Below are positions 1-7,309 of a DNA stretch of 20,294 bases, in pieces. The translations under genes were made by a program, and so were the position numbers. This stretch comes from Clostridium sp. UBA1056 (GTDB lineage: Bacteria; Bacillota; Clostridia; Clostridiales; Clostridiaceae). Numbering within the stretch: position 1 is the stretch's first letter; the number at the start of each line of letters is the position of its first letter. The notes beneath the pieces are model-generated. The model did no database searches, was not told the DNA's origin, and saw only the letters and a program-made list of their open reading frames with translations. The stretch lies in contig DCDL01000039.1 of the NCBI GenBank assembly GCA_002316385.1, positions 46,461 to 66,754 of the forward strand. Reading direction: 5' to 3'.

Positions 1-172
1 ACAAGGTACTATTTTTATTTACACATTTTCATATTGGAATTTTTCTTCATTTCTAAATGTGTTATAAAAGCATAGATATTAATATACTTATTAGCAATTA
101 TTTTTATATTGGAAGTTTATTGATGTAATTAATTCATAGCTTAATAATTCTAAAAGAACTCAAAATTATATT

Positions 173-223
173 ATATACTCCCATATCTATAAAATATAAA
201 TTTAACTAGATATGAGAGTATAT
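173..223 (-). terminator. Hairpin after the lone DUF1657 gene
   Basis: The arms at 173-189 and 207-223 are complementary over 17 positions with one mismatch and a loop of about 17 bases. The hairpin lies directly downstream of the minus-strand DUF1657 stop codon. The T-run beyond it on the minus strand is weak, so it may be a poor terminator or a 3' end stabiliser. Bases 1-172 are AT-rich and I see no gene in them. Confidence 0.5.
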
Positions 224-226
224 TAA

Positions 227-430
227 TTATTCATTATATTGAGGTTCTTCTTGCTTTACATAGTCAACTCTTGATTGAAGCGTTTGTTGTACATTTTCCA
301 TTGTACTTGCAAGTTGATTAAACATTTGTTTTGCTTCTTGATTGTCTGTATCTAAAGAAAATGTCTTCATATCAGCAGCTAATCCTTTAACACTAGCTAA
401 TGCTGTTTCAAGTTTAGTTCCTGTTGGCAT
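227..430 (-). CDS. DUF1657 small protein (lone copy)
   Basis: This is a 67-residue soluble, helical protein with no signal peptide or membrane segment. It matches the DUF1657 pattern: an N-terminal KLETALASVKG-type helix, a central FSLDTDNQEAKQMF segment and a C-terminal EEPQY motif that is also present in the DUF1657 protein at 738-944. DUF1657 proteins accompany SpoVA-type operons of spore formers, and their biochemical role is unknown. The ATG has a strong ribosome site (CCTCC on the plus strand near 438-443). The gene diverges from the spoVA operon across a 307-base gap, so it has its own promoter. Family assignment is firm; a spore role is inferred from context. Confidence 0.85.
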   Translation of the reverse strand: MPTGTKLETALASVKGLAADMKTFSLDTDNQEAKQMFNQLASTMENVQQTLQSRVDYVKQEEPQYNE

Positions 431-465
431 AAAAATCCCTCCTTTATAATTTTTTATTGCAAATA

Positions 466-495
466 TATTTTGTTCATAATCAATTTAAATATTCA
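466..495 (-). promoter_or_regulatory. Candidate forespore (SigG/SigF-like) promoter
   Basis: On the minus strand TGAATA (490-495) is followed after 17 bases by CAAAATA (466-472), about 36 bases upstream of the DUF1657 start codon. This resembles the forespore consensus of a GNATA-type -35 and a CATNNTA-type -10, with a mismatch in the -10. The match is by eye only. No comparable match was found upstream of the plus-strand operon. Confidence 0.3.
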
Positions 496-566
496 CCTTA
501 TTCATAATGAAATATATTCCTTTTTTAATCTAGTCTATATTTATTAAACTTTAGTGATTTGTCTTT

Positions 567-634
567 AAGCATCTTCAAAAATAGATAAGTCAGAATGCTC
601 GTCTATTTGACTTATTATTTATTTTCAGATGCTT
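567..634. repeat. Long imperfect inverted repeat in the divergent gap
   Basis: AAGCATCT (567-574) pairs exactly with AGATGCTT (627-634), and ATAAGTCA (585-592) pairs with TGACTTAT (608-615). The A/T-rich segments between pair imperfectly. The result is a 68-base stem-loop between two divergent promoters, not next to any stop codon. It may be a copy of an interspersed palindromic repeat, a small non-autonomous element or a regulatory structure. The rest of 431-737 holds only promoter-like AT-rich DNA. Confidence 0.45.
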
Positions 635-737
635 TAATAATCTAAGTAAATATTTATATTAAGAAATGAATTAAAATTAAGCTTATTGGTTAAAGTAAGT
701 TAGAAAGTAATTTAATAAATATAAAGGAGGCTCTTAT

Positions 738-944
738 ATGACTGCAATTTCAAAGGTAAAACAAACATTGGCTACACTAAAGGGGGCTGAGGCCACTTTA
801 AGAATGTACTCATTACAAGAACGTGATAAAAAATCTAAAGCTATTTATAATCAGACATCTGAAGAAATAAATAAAATTAAAACGGATTTAGAAAAAAGAA
901 TAGGATCTATGGAGTTTGAAGAGCCCCAATACAAAGGGAACTAA
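738..944 (+). CDS. DUF1657 small protein, first gene of the spoVA-type operon
   Basis: This 68-residue DUF1657 protein begins with an ISKVKQTLATLKGAEATL helix and carries a central YSLQERDKKSKAIYNQ segment and the terminal EEPQY motif shared with the protein at 227-430. It is predicted soluble and helical. The ribosome site AAGGAGG sits 8 bases before the ATG. It starts a tight plus-strand operon; the next gene begins 12 bases after its stop. DUF1657 genes are standard members of accessory spoVA operons, so a forespore or inner-membrane-associated role is likely. Molecular function is unknown. Confidence 0.87.
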   Translation: MTAISKVKQTLATLKGAEATLRMYSLQERDKKSKAIYNQTSEEINKIKTDLEKRIGSMEFEEPQYKGN

Positions 945-956
945 GTGAGGTAGCAT

Positions 957-1817
957 ATGAATTCTTGGTTAATAATATTATTTAATTCAATAGTTTTATT
1001 TTTTTTATCATTAGTTATAGCAAAATACATGAAAAAGAAGACCTTAGCTAGGGCTACTCCCTTTGACTTTATTTCTTATGCCGTCATTGCTATTATAATT
1101 GTTTTAATTTCTTTAAATATCATTGATAATATTTACTTTGGACTAACTACGCTGGCTGTTTGGGCATTGATGCCTATTATCTTAGATTACGCTTCCATGA
1201 AAAGTAAGTTGATTTATAACTTAATACATGGTAAGGAAAGAGTCCTAGTTAAAAACGGTAAAGTCATGGAAGATAACTTATCTAAAGAGAGGATTACAGG
1301 TCAAGAATTCCTACAAGAAATGCGTTCAAAAAAAGCATTTAACTTAGCCGATGTTGAATTTGCTGTAATGGAATCAACCGGAGATATAAATGTTAGTTTA
1401 AAAGCTGATAAAAAACCTGTTACTCCATATGACTTAGGAAAACAAGTAGCACCTAAAACTGAACCACAACCAGTTATCTTAGATGGAAATATATTAGATG
1501 AAGGTCTTACTAATGCTGGATTAAATCGCGACTGGCTTACAACCCAGCTAGAAATCAAAGGGGTTTCCCTTGAAAATGTTTTTCTTGGTCAAGTAGATTC
1601 TTCTGGAGACTTATATGTAGATATTTTTGATGATATGATACAAGTCCCTAAAACACAGGTTAAAGAAATGCTATATGCTAGCATTCAAAAAAGTCAAGCA
1701 GACCTCGTATCATTTTCTTTAGACTGTAACAATGAAGATTCAAAAAATATGTACTTACAAAGTGCTGAAAAATTAGAAAAAGTCATGAAAAAATTAGAAC
1801 CATATTTATTACGTTAG
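957..1817 (+). CDS. YetF/DUF421 membrane protein with C-terminal DUF1657 domain
   Basis: The 286-residue protein has an N-terminal membrane part with helices at about 3-22, 37-56 and 60-75, including the TPFDFISYAVIA stretch typical of DUF421/YetF. A soluble DUF421 part follows with its GKVMEDNL and ERITGQEFLQEMR segments, then the second YetF module around residues 165-230 (PQPVILDGNILDEG, LYVDIFDD). The last 50 residues repeat the DUF1657 pattern (FSLDCNNEDSKNMY), so the small neighbour protein is also present here as a fused domain. YetF-DUF1657 fusions belong to the gene set of spoVA2-type operons. The fused and free copies may interact, with YetF placing DUF1657 at the spore inner membrane; that is inference. 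Spacing to spoVAC is 12 bases. Confidence 0.87.
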   Translation: MNSWLIILFNSIVLFFLSLVIAKYMKKKTLARATPFDFISYAVIAIIIVLISLNIIDNIYFGLTTLAVWALMPIILDYASMKSKLIYNLIHGKERVLVKNGKVMEDNLSKERITGQEFLQEMRSKKAFNLADVEFAVMESTGDINVSLKADKKPVTPYDLGKQVAPKTEPQPVILDGNILDEGLTNAGLNRDWLTTQLEIKGVSLENVFLGQVDSSGDLYVDIFDDMIQVPKTQVKEMLYASIQKSQADLVSFSLDCNNEDSKNMYLQSAEKLEKVMKKLEPYLLR

Positions 1818-1829
1818 AGGGTGAAATAA

Positions 1830-2309
1830 ATGTCAGATATGAAAAAGAAAAAAATGACCACAACTCAGCAGGAATATGATGAATTAGTAAGTAATATAGA
1901 ACCCAAAAGACCTATTTTAACTAATTGTTTTAGAGCCTTTCTCGTAGGTGGTGCAATATGTACAATTGGTCAAGGATTACAGTGGATTTTTATTAACTAT
2001 TTTAATTTTAATGAAAAGACCTCAGTAGCGCCTACTTCCATAGTTTTAATCTTTTTTGCAGCGTTATTTACTGGCCTTGGAATTTATGATCATCTTAGTC
2101 AATGGGCTGGATGTGGAACTGCTGTTCCTATCACAGGTTTTGCCAACTCTATAGCTTCTGCTTCAATTGAACATAAGAGTGAAGGATTTGTACTTGGAGT
2201 GGCTGGAAATATGTTCAGACTTGCAGGCGCGATTATTGTTTATGGAGTTTTTTCAGCTTTTGTAGTTGCTACAATAAAAATGACAATAAAATGGTTGGGG
2301 GCGATGTAA
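1830..2309 (+). CDS. spoVAC: Stage V sporulation protein AC
   Basis: This 159-residue integral membrane protein has a charged cytoplasmic N-terminus (about 30 residues, MKKKKMTTTQQEYDELV) and then four hydrophobic segments. It carries the family signatures FLVGGAICTIGQ, LFTGLGIYD, GCGTAVPITGFANSIASA and EGFVLGVAGNMF. In Bacillus, SpoVAC forms a mechanosensitive channel-like unit in the spore inner membrane and takes part in dipicolinate uptake and release; this copy is assigned by family. The ribosome site GAGGGTGA lies 7 bases before the ATG. Its stop codon directly abuts the spoVAD start, which implies coupled translation. Confidence 0.95.
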   Translation: MSDMKKKKMTTTQQEYDELVSNIEPKRPILTNCFRAFLVGGAICTIGQGLQWIFINYFNFNEKTSVAPTSIVLIFFAALFTGLGIYDHLSQWAGCGTAVPITGFANSIASASIEHKSEGFVLGVAGNMFRLAGAIIVYGVFSAFVVATIKMTIKWLGAM

Positions 2310-3311
2310 ATGCTTAAAGGACATCAATCTTGGATTTTTGATTCTAAACCTACAATATTAGCTTCTGCAGCTGTTGGTGGTCCTTTTGAAGGTAATGGTG
2401 CTTTAGCTGATGACTTTGATATACTTCATGAAGATTTATGGCTTGGGCAAGATAGCTATGAGAAAGCAGAAAGGGCTCTACTTGAGCATGCTTGCGAAAG
2501 AGCAATACAAAAAGCAAATTTACAAAAAGAAGATATTAACTTTTTTTTAAGTGGAGATTTAATGGATCAAATCATTTCTAGTAGCTTTACTGCAAGAACT
2601 TTAGGAATACCTTATTTAGGAGTCTTTGGTGCTTGCTCTAGCTCCATGGAAGGTTTATCATTAGCAGCTCAATTAATAGAAAGTAAAGCAGCTAAGTATG
2701 TTGTAGCAGCTGCAAGTAGTCATAATGCAGCTGCTGAAAAACAATTTAGATATCCTACAGATTATGGTGTGCAAAGGCCGCCTACTGCTCAGTGGACAGT
2801 AACTGGAGCTGGAGCTGTAGTCCTTGGACAAAATGGAGATGGACCTAAAATAACTTCTGCTACCATAGGAAGGGTAGTGGATATGGGAATTTCAGATCCC
2901 TATAACGTTGGAGCAGCTATGGCACCAGCAGCTGTAGATACCATTGAAGCTCATTTTAGAGATCTAAATATTGATGCTTCTCATTATGATCTCATTGCTA
3001 CTGGTGATTTAGGAAAAGTTGGTCATGAACTTGCTAATGCTTTATTCGAAAAACATAGAATAAATATGCCAACACATATATTTACAGATTGCGGACTTTT
3101 AATATATAAAAAAGATCAACCAAGCTTTTGTGGTGGCAGTGGCTGTGGTTGCTCTGCTGTTGTAACTTATGGACATTTACTTAATCGTATGCGAAAAGGA
3201 GAATTAAAGAAAATATTAATTGTTGCAACAGGTGCCTTAATGTCTCCTCTATCCTTTCAACAAAAGGAAAGCATACCTAGCATCGCCCATGCTGTTTCTA
3301 TAGAAATGTAA
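2310..3311 (+). CDS. spoVAD: Stage V sporulation protein AD
   Basis: The 333-residue protein has a thiolase-like fold and usual SpoVAD length. Recognisable segments are GPFEGNGALADDFD near residue 25, the thiolase-type FGACSSSMEGLSLA turn with Cys109, SSHNAAAEKQFRYPTDYG near 136-153, and FCGGSGCGCSA late in the chain. It has no membrane helices and would sit on the inner membrane with SpoVAC and SpoVAE. SpoVAD of Bacillus binds dipicolinic acid. The ribosome site (GGGGGCGATG) lies inside the end of spoVAC. The chain looks full length and undamaged. Confidence 0.95.
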   Translation: MLKGHQSWIFDSKPTILASAAVGGPFEGNGALADDFDILHEDLWLGQDSYEKAERALLEHACERAIQKANLQKEDINFFLSGDLMDQIISSSFTARTLGIPYLGVFGACSSSMEGLSLAAQLIESKAAKYVVAAASSHNAAAEKQFRYPTDYGVQRPPTAQWTVTGAGAVVLGQNGDGPKITSATIGRVVDMGISDPYNVGAAMAPAAVDTIEAHFRDLNIDASHYDLIATGDLGKVGHELANALFEKHRINMPTHIFTDCGLLIYKKDQPSFCGGSGCGCSAVVTYGHLLNRMRKGELKKILIVATGALMSPLSFQQKESIPSIAHAVSIEM

Positions 3312-3333
3312 AAAAGAAGGTGTGAGTTAAGTT

Positions 3334-3687
3334 ATGGAAAAATTTATTTTTGCATTTATCGTAGGTGGTTTAATTTGCGTTATCGGGCAACTTATAATGG
3401 ATACTTTGAAGGTTACTCCTGCACACACAACTTGCACACTAGTTGTAATCGGTGCAATTTTAGGAGGACTTGGTCTATATGATCCTTTGGTGAAATTCGC
3501 AGGTGCTGGAGCATTTGTCCCTATAAGTAGTTTTGGAAATACCCTTGTAACAGCGGCTATAATTGAGGCTGAGCAAACGGGATTTGTAGGAATATTTACT
3601 GGTGTTTTAAAGACAGTAAGTGCAGGAGTCTCTTCAGCAATAGTCTTTGGGTTTATTTCTGCCATGGTATTTAAACCAAAAGGTTAA
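3334..3687 (+). CDS. spoVAE: Stage V sporulation protein AE (AEb type)
   Basis: This 117-residue protein consists mainly of four hydrophobic helices and matches the SpoVAE/SpoVAEb family: FIVGGLICVIGQLIMD at the start, LGGLGLYDPLVKFAGAGAFVPISSFGN in the middle, and a hydrophobic C-terminus. It resembles SpoVAC, as expected for these related families, but lacks its long charged N-terminus. It would work with SpoVAC and SpoVAD in dipicolinate transport. The ribosome site AAGGTGTGA lies about 9 bases before the ATG and 22 bases follow the spoVAD stop. It is the last gene before a terminator; no spoVAF, spoVAA or spoVAB follows, as is usual for accessory spoVA2-type operons. Confidence 0.93.
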   Translation: MEKFIFAFIVGGLICVIGQLIMDTLKVTPAHTTCTLVVIGAILGGLGLYDPLVKFAGAGAFVPISSFGNTLVTAAIIEAEQTGFVGIFTGVLKTVSAGVSSAIVFGFISAMVFKPKG

Positions 3688-3713
3688 GCATATAAAAAAA
3701 TATTTTTCAAAAT

Positions 3714-3754
3714 AACCCATAACATCATATTTCTTGTTGTTATGGGTTTTATTA
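3714..3754 (+). terminator. Rho-independent terminator of the spoVA-type operon
   Basis: CCCATAACA (3716-3724) pairs perfectly with TGTTATGGG (3738-3746), extended by A-T pairs, with a 13-base loop. A T-rich tail (TTTTATT) follows from 3747. It lies 27 bases after the spoVAE stop codon. Confidence 0.85.
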
Positions 3755-3755
3755 G

Positions 3756-3929
3756 TTAATTTTCATATTCAATAGCCTTTATTCTTGCATGATCATAGGG
3801 ATTTTTTACCATTCTTGCATGTAAAAGTCCAGTGGCTTCATAATCATCTGTATACTTTTCTGCACCTGTTACTTTGTCTAAAGATTCTTTTCTTGGTACA
3901 CTTTTACCTATTATATTTAAATCATACAT
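3756..3929 (-). pseudogene. Xanthine dehydrogenase-type molybdopterin subunit, N-terminal stub
   Basis: An open reading of 57 residues reads MYDLNIIGKSVPRKESLDK and then VTGAEKYTDD, YEATGLLHARMVKNPYDHAR and IKAIEYEN before a stop. This is the conserved start of the large molybdopterin-binding subunit of the xanthine dehydrogenase/aldehyde oxidase family, normally 700 or more residues. Everything after the first 55 or so residues is missing, so it cannot function. Its start abuts the broken response regulator upstream, which suggests a deletion junction near 3930. No other xdh genes are nearby. Confidence 0.75.
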
Positions 3930-4326
3930 TGACTACTAGAATTTTAAACTCAGTTGGTGTAAGCTTAATCTCTTTTTCATTAATATTTACTTATTTGCTT
4001 TCTTGATTTAAAGTGAGCCCTCTATGATAAATCCTCTCCGTATTAGTTATGCTTTCAGTATATTTTTTATATTATCTTAATTGTGCCTTTACTCTAGCAA
4101 TCACTTCTAATGGATTAAATGGCTTTGTAATATAATCATCAGCACCATAACTTAGACCTAATATTTTATCCTGATCTGCATTCTTAGCTGTAATCATAAT
4201 AATGGGATAATAGTATTTTTTACGAATACTTTTGAAAATGCTTAGTCCATCAATATATAGAAGCATTAAGTCTAAAATAATAAGATAAGGTTGTTTCTCT
4301 AATTGTTTTTTATTATTTCTTTATTA
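3930..4326 (-). pseudogene. VanR-like OmpR-family response regulator, truncated
   Basis: One minus-strand frame reads first through a receiver domain that keeps the acceptor-site segment LIILDLML, the ITAK segment, GADDYITKPFNPLEVIARVKAQLR and then a nonsense codon at 4072-4074. The same frame continues into a winged-helix start (RGLTLNQESK, a second stop, NINEKEIKLTPTEFKIL) and ends near 3930. The N-terminal acidic pocket and most of the DNA-binding domain are missing. The segment resembles VanR-type regulators in GLSYGADDYITKPFNPLEV. With two nonsense codons and both ends lost, it is a dead gene. Confidence 0.75.
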
Positions 4327-4349
4327 ATTTTAACAATTATTTTAAAGTT

Positions 4350-4827
4350 CTACATTTCACTTCCAATATTTTGAATATATAAGGTTAATATGTCTGCTTT
4401 TAAAAACAAATAATTTTTTACCATATCTGAATATTCACCTATTGTCGTGTGTTTACCCTTAACTTTACTCATCATTAATATCTAATGAATTTTTTCGTCT
4501 CAAATATGGTAATTTAACCATAATGCAATAATTAGTATATTATTTTTCTTTATTTCATATTCTTTAATATATTTTGACTTTAAAGTATACCAAATTGATT
4601 GAACACCTATCCAATATTCTAATGGTAATAAATGTCCTATTTCAGCATCATTTTTGGGCCACATCAAATCTTTAACTTTTTTAAATTCTGCTAGCTATAA
4701 TTCATCTTCTTTAGGAATTTCTTTTCTTTTAATATATTTTATATTAAAAATTTTTTCTAAATAAGTTGCTAATTTTTTTCACTTGTGAATCTACACTCTC
4801 TATAACAATAAAATTTCTATTCTCCAT
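4350..4827 (-). pseudogene. Decayed hypothetical gene downstream of the nuclease
   Basis: A minus-strand reading starts with MENRNFIVIESVDSQVKK, shifts frame near 4755, and continues as IPKEDEL, a stop, AEFKKVKDLMWPKNDAE, then IGHLLPLEYWIGVQSIWYTL. Two more stops follow before the end NIGSEM and TAG at 4350-4352. I do not recognise the family. It lies 37 bases downstream of the intact nuclease gene on the same strand and so was probably its operon partner. One frameshift and at least three nonsense codons show it is inactive, unless sequencing error explains them. Confidence 0.5.
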
Positions 4828-4863
4828 GTCAGTACTATCGTCCTTTTCAAAATAAATATATCA

Positions 4864-5679
4864 TTATTGTTTATTTTTATCACTTAATATTAATAGCTGA
4901 GCTGAATGATCACTTAATTTCTCCTCACGTGGCTTGTCAATATATATACATTCTTCTACATATGTAATTATTTTGTTTGTAATAAAAATATAATCTAATC
5001 TTTGAGGTTCATTTCTCTGATTCCACGTATATCCACTCATCAAAGGATTTAACACTCTAAAAGCATCATTTAAATTTAACTTTGTTAATCCTTCATAAAA
5101 ATAATTCCATTTAATAAATTCAGGATAATTTGGATTATGTCCTGGTTCAAGAATATTTAAATCTCCACCAATAATAAATTCACTATTATTTAAGTTATCC
5201 TTCATTAATTTCACAATATTATCTAAAAATTTTTCTTGAAATTCATTTTTGGCTTTTATTTTATTAAACTCAAAACCATTAGCGGGAATATATGCGCCAA
5301 TTAATGTTACTTTTCCAACAAAAGTATCCATTTCAATCATAGCTATTCTTTGGGACTTTACATTTATAGAAAACTCTTTTTGTATAAACTTTATTTCCCT
5401 AATTGCTATGACAGTAAAATACTCTTCAGATCTATTAAATACAATTTCATATCCTAATTGTTCAAGTTCAGTTTTAATGTAATAAAATCCATTTGATAGT
5501 TTAACTTCTGTTAATATAAATACATCTACATTTAAACTGTACATCCATTCAAGTTGTTTTTTAGCTCTTTCATATGATGGATTTTGAATATTCCAAAACA
5601 ATATTTTAATTTTTTTTTCATTTGCTTTAAGTTTAACATATTCTTTATCAAACAAAGAAATTTGATATTGATAAGTCAT
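4864..5679 (-). CDS. Endonuclease/exonuclease/phosphatase (ExoIII-fold) protein
   Basis: This 271-residue protein has every catalytic motif of the exonuclease III/DNase I-like superfamily: LFWNIQ (Asn30), LTEVK (Glu58, metal ligand), GAYIP (Tyr130), GGDLNI (Asp173, Asn175), RLDYIF (Asp229) and SDHSAQLL (Asp257, His258). Length is typical of ExoIII/ApeX-type enzymes. There is no signal peptide, so it should act in the cytoplasm on DNA or another phosphodiester substrate. The exact substrate cannot be read from sequence. A strong AGGAGGT site precedes the ATG. It is the only intact gene between 3.75 and 9.5 kb, and its downstream partner is dead. It may be a DNA-repair nuclease or a leftover of a mobile defence or phage gene pair. 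Confidence 0.87.
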   Translation of the reverse strand: MTYQYQISLFDKEYVKLKANEKKIKILFWNIQNPSYERAKKQLEWMYSLNVDVFILTEVKLSNGFYYIKTELEQLGYEIVFNRSEEYFTVIAIREIKFIQKEFSINVKSQRIAMIEMDTFVGKVTLIGAYIPANGFEFNKIKAKNEFQEKFLDNIVKLMKDNLNNSEFIIGGDLNILEPGHNPNYPEFIKWNYFYEGLTKLNLNDAFRVLNPLMSGYTWNQRNEPQRLDYIFITNKIITYVEECIYIDKPREEKLSDHSAQLLILSDKNKQ

Positions 5680-5771
5680 ATTACCTCCTATAATTCACAT
5701 AACTGAGTAAATTTCATATTTTATATACGTTGATTTTCCAAGCTTTTTTAAATTCGAAAAGGAAAGTTCAC

Positions 5772-6077
5772 CCCAAATGTCGAATATGTAAAGTACAACC
5801 AAATACAAATCAACGTGGTGAACACTTATTTATATTCAATAAGAAAGCTTTTTATCCTTTGATGAAATTATAAAAACTCAACCAGCTACAAAATTAGAAA
5901 TGATTCTCAAAATTGAATTTTAATCCTTTAGTAAGCTGTTTGAACAAATCTCACGCTTCTCATGGCCCTAAGGGCTATAATATTAAGCCAATGCTTTATT
6001 CATTAATTGCAATGCAAGTAGAAAAGATTAAGTATAGGAAGCAATTGGTTGATAGATTAGTTCATGACTCTTATTAA
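5772..6077 (+). pseudogene. IS5/IS1182-like transposase N-terminal remnant
   Basis: Pieces in shifting frames read HPKCRICKVQPNTNQRGEHL, then DEIIKTQPATKLEMILKI, then HGPKGYNIKPMLYSLIAMQ and VEKIKYRKQLVDRLVHDS before TAA. The GYNxKxxLxSLIAxQ...R..LV.RL pattern is the DUF772-type N-terminal domain of IS1182/IS5-like transposases. At least two frameshifts are present and the DDE catalytic region is absent. I could not locate the element's ends. Confidence 0.55.
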
Positions 6078-6186
6078 TTTAAATAGTACTCTTATTTTAT
6101 TTAATATCATTTAATACTATTGTTTAACACAAACTAATTATATACCAATAAATAATTGAAAATTCTTCCACATAGAACTTTACAAG

Positions 6187-6230
6187 CCTTTATTACACAT
6201 GTTATTAACAAATATTATGTGTAATAAAGG
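6187..6230. repeat. Perfect 14-bp inverted repeat before the IS21 remnant
   Basis: CCTTTATTACACAT (6187-6200) and ATGTGTAATAAAGG (6217-6230) are perfect reverse complements around a 16-base loop. No T-run follows on either strand, so a terminator is unlikely. The repeat ends 10 bases before the GTG of the istA remnant and could be an operator or end structure of that element. Bases 6078-6186 are AT-rich with nothing recognisable. Confidence 0.6.
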
Positions 6231-6240
6231 TTGTGTGAGG

Positions 6241-6337
6241 GTGATAAATTTAAAGGAAAAATAAGAAATTATATTGGATTATTTAAGAGAAGGACTATCT
6301 CAACGTGAAATTTTCAGAAGAATTGGCAAGCGTCAAA
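6241..6337 (+). pseudogene. IS21-type IstA N-terminal stub
   Basis: From a GTG preceded by GAGG the frame reads VINLKEK, a stop, then EIILDYLREGLSQREIFRRI and GKRQSV. The LREGxSQREIxRxxG helix-turn-helix is the usual start of IstA transposases of the IS21 family. The reading is cut at about residue 32, where the group II intron-like sequence begins. No istA or istB continuation is seen after the intron, so the 3' part of the host gene is gone. Confidence 0.55.
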
Positions 6338-6439
6338 GTGTGTCCTTAATATGGCTTAATAGCCAATTCATGCTTTATAAGATATGAGGGAAGGCCCCTC
6401 GGAATCGACATTCAGGTGTAGATTCCAAACTACCTTTAG

Positions 6440-7272
6440 GTGCTGTAATCAAAAGTTATGGAATATAACGTCTTCAGGAACATATTTTCTGAAAGCAGTG
6501 GAAGATGTTAAAATACCTAGGAAAAATGGAAACAAGAGACTGTTAGGAATAACTACTACAGAATATAGAATTGCTCAAATGATAGTTAGAATGGAACTTG
6601 AGCCAAAGGTAGAAGTATGCAAAAGAGAATCAGGACACCTCAAGGTAGAATAATTAGTCCTATTCTTGAAAATTTATTTTTACATTATGCTTTTGAAATA
6701 AATCATCCAGATAGCCCATGGGTAAGATATGCAGATGATGCTGTTATTCATTTTCAAAGAGAAACTATTGAATCACTTAAAAGGAAAGCCAAAAGAATGT
6801 AAACTTGAAATACATCCATATAAAACAATGATAGTATATTGCAGAAGTGATAAATTTAATTGAAGACATGAACATGAATCTTTTGATTTTCTAGGATACA
6901 CTTTCAGAAGAAAGTATATAAAAAGTAAATACGGAAATTTCTTTAATGCTTTTACGCCCGCTGTGAGTAAACAAGCATCACAGAAATTTAGGGAAAAGAT
7001 TAGAGAATTAAAGAAGGAAACAAAAAAAACTAGCTGAAGCAATAAATCCAATAATAAGAGGATGGACAAATTATTTTTCACAATACTGTGCAGGTGAAGC
7101 AAGGAAAGTTTTATATTATATTAATTTAACATTGATAAGACGGGTTAAGCGAAAATATAAAAGAGTAAGAAAGAGTAATAGGAGAGCTTATAAATTTATA
7201 GCTAATATTGCTAAAGCAAGACCAACTCTATTTTGCCACTGGCAGATTGATATAGTACCAACGATTGGATAA
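6440..7272 (+). pseudogene. Group II intron reverse transcriptase/maturase, broken
   Basis: Fragments in different frames read LWNITSSGTYFLKAVED, VKIPRKNGNKRLLGI, YRIAQMIVRMELEPKVE, then directly RTPQGRIISPILENLF and VRYADDAVIHF. After a frameshift come KLEIHPYKTMIVYC and FDFLGYTFRRKYI, and then the maturase domain NPIIRGWTNYFSQYCAGEAR through CHWQIDIVPTIG. The YADD catalytic box survives. The finger N-terminus and the segment with the first catalytic Asp, between EPKVE and TPQG, are deleted. Several frameshifts and stops follow. The protein cannot be active. Confidence 0.85.
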
Positions 7273-7275
7273 TAA

Positions 7276-7309
7276 GAGCTGTATGAAGGGAGACTTTCAC
7301 GTACGGTTC
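7276..7309 (+). ncRNA. Group II intron domain V
   Basis: A 34-base hairpin lies four bases after the maturase stop codon. GAGCTGTATG at the 5' side pairs with CGTACGGTTC at the 3' side, with the AGC catalytic triad at 7277-7279. The distal stem GAAGG/CTTTC is closed by a GAGA (GNRA) loop. It is the best-preserved part of the intron and would look functional on its own. Confidence 0.88.

Noticed and set aside
1301..1558. Minus-strand open frame of 85 codons inside the YetF gene
   Set aside because: It lies wholly within a well-supported gene on the other strand, and has no ribosome site or recognisable domain.
3327..3665. Minus-strand open frame of 112 codons opposite spoVAE
   Set aside because: It is the antisense shadow of spoVAE with low-complexity composition and no start signal.
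3785..4006. Plus-strand open frame of 73 codons
   Set aside because: The opposite strand here encodes the xanthine dehydrogenase stub and the regulator remnant, which explain the sequence better.
6773..7102. Minus-strand open frame of 109 codons
   Set aside because: It is antisense to the intron maturase remnant and has no family signature.
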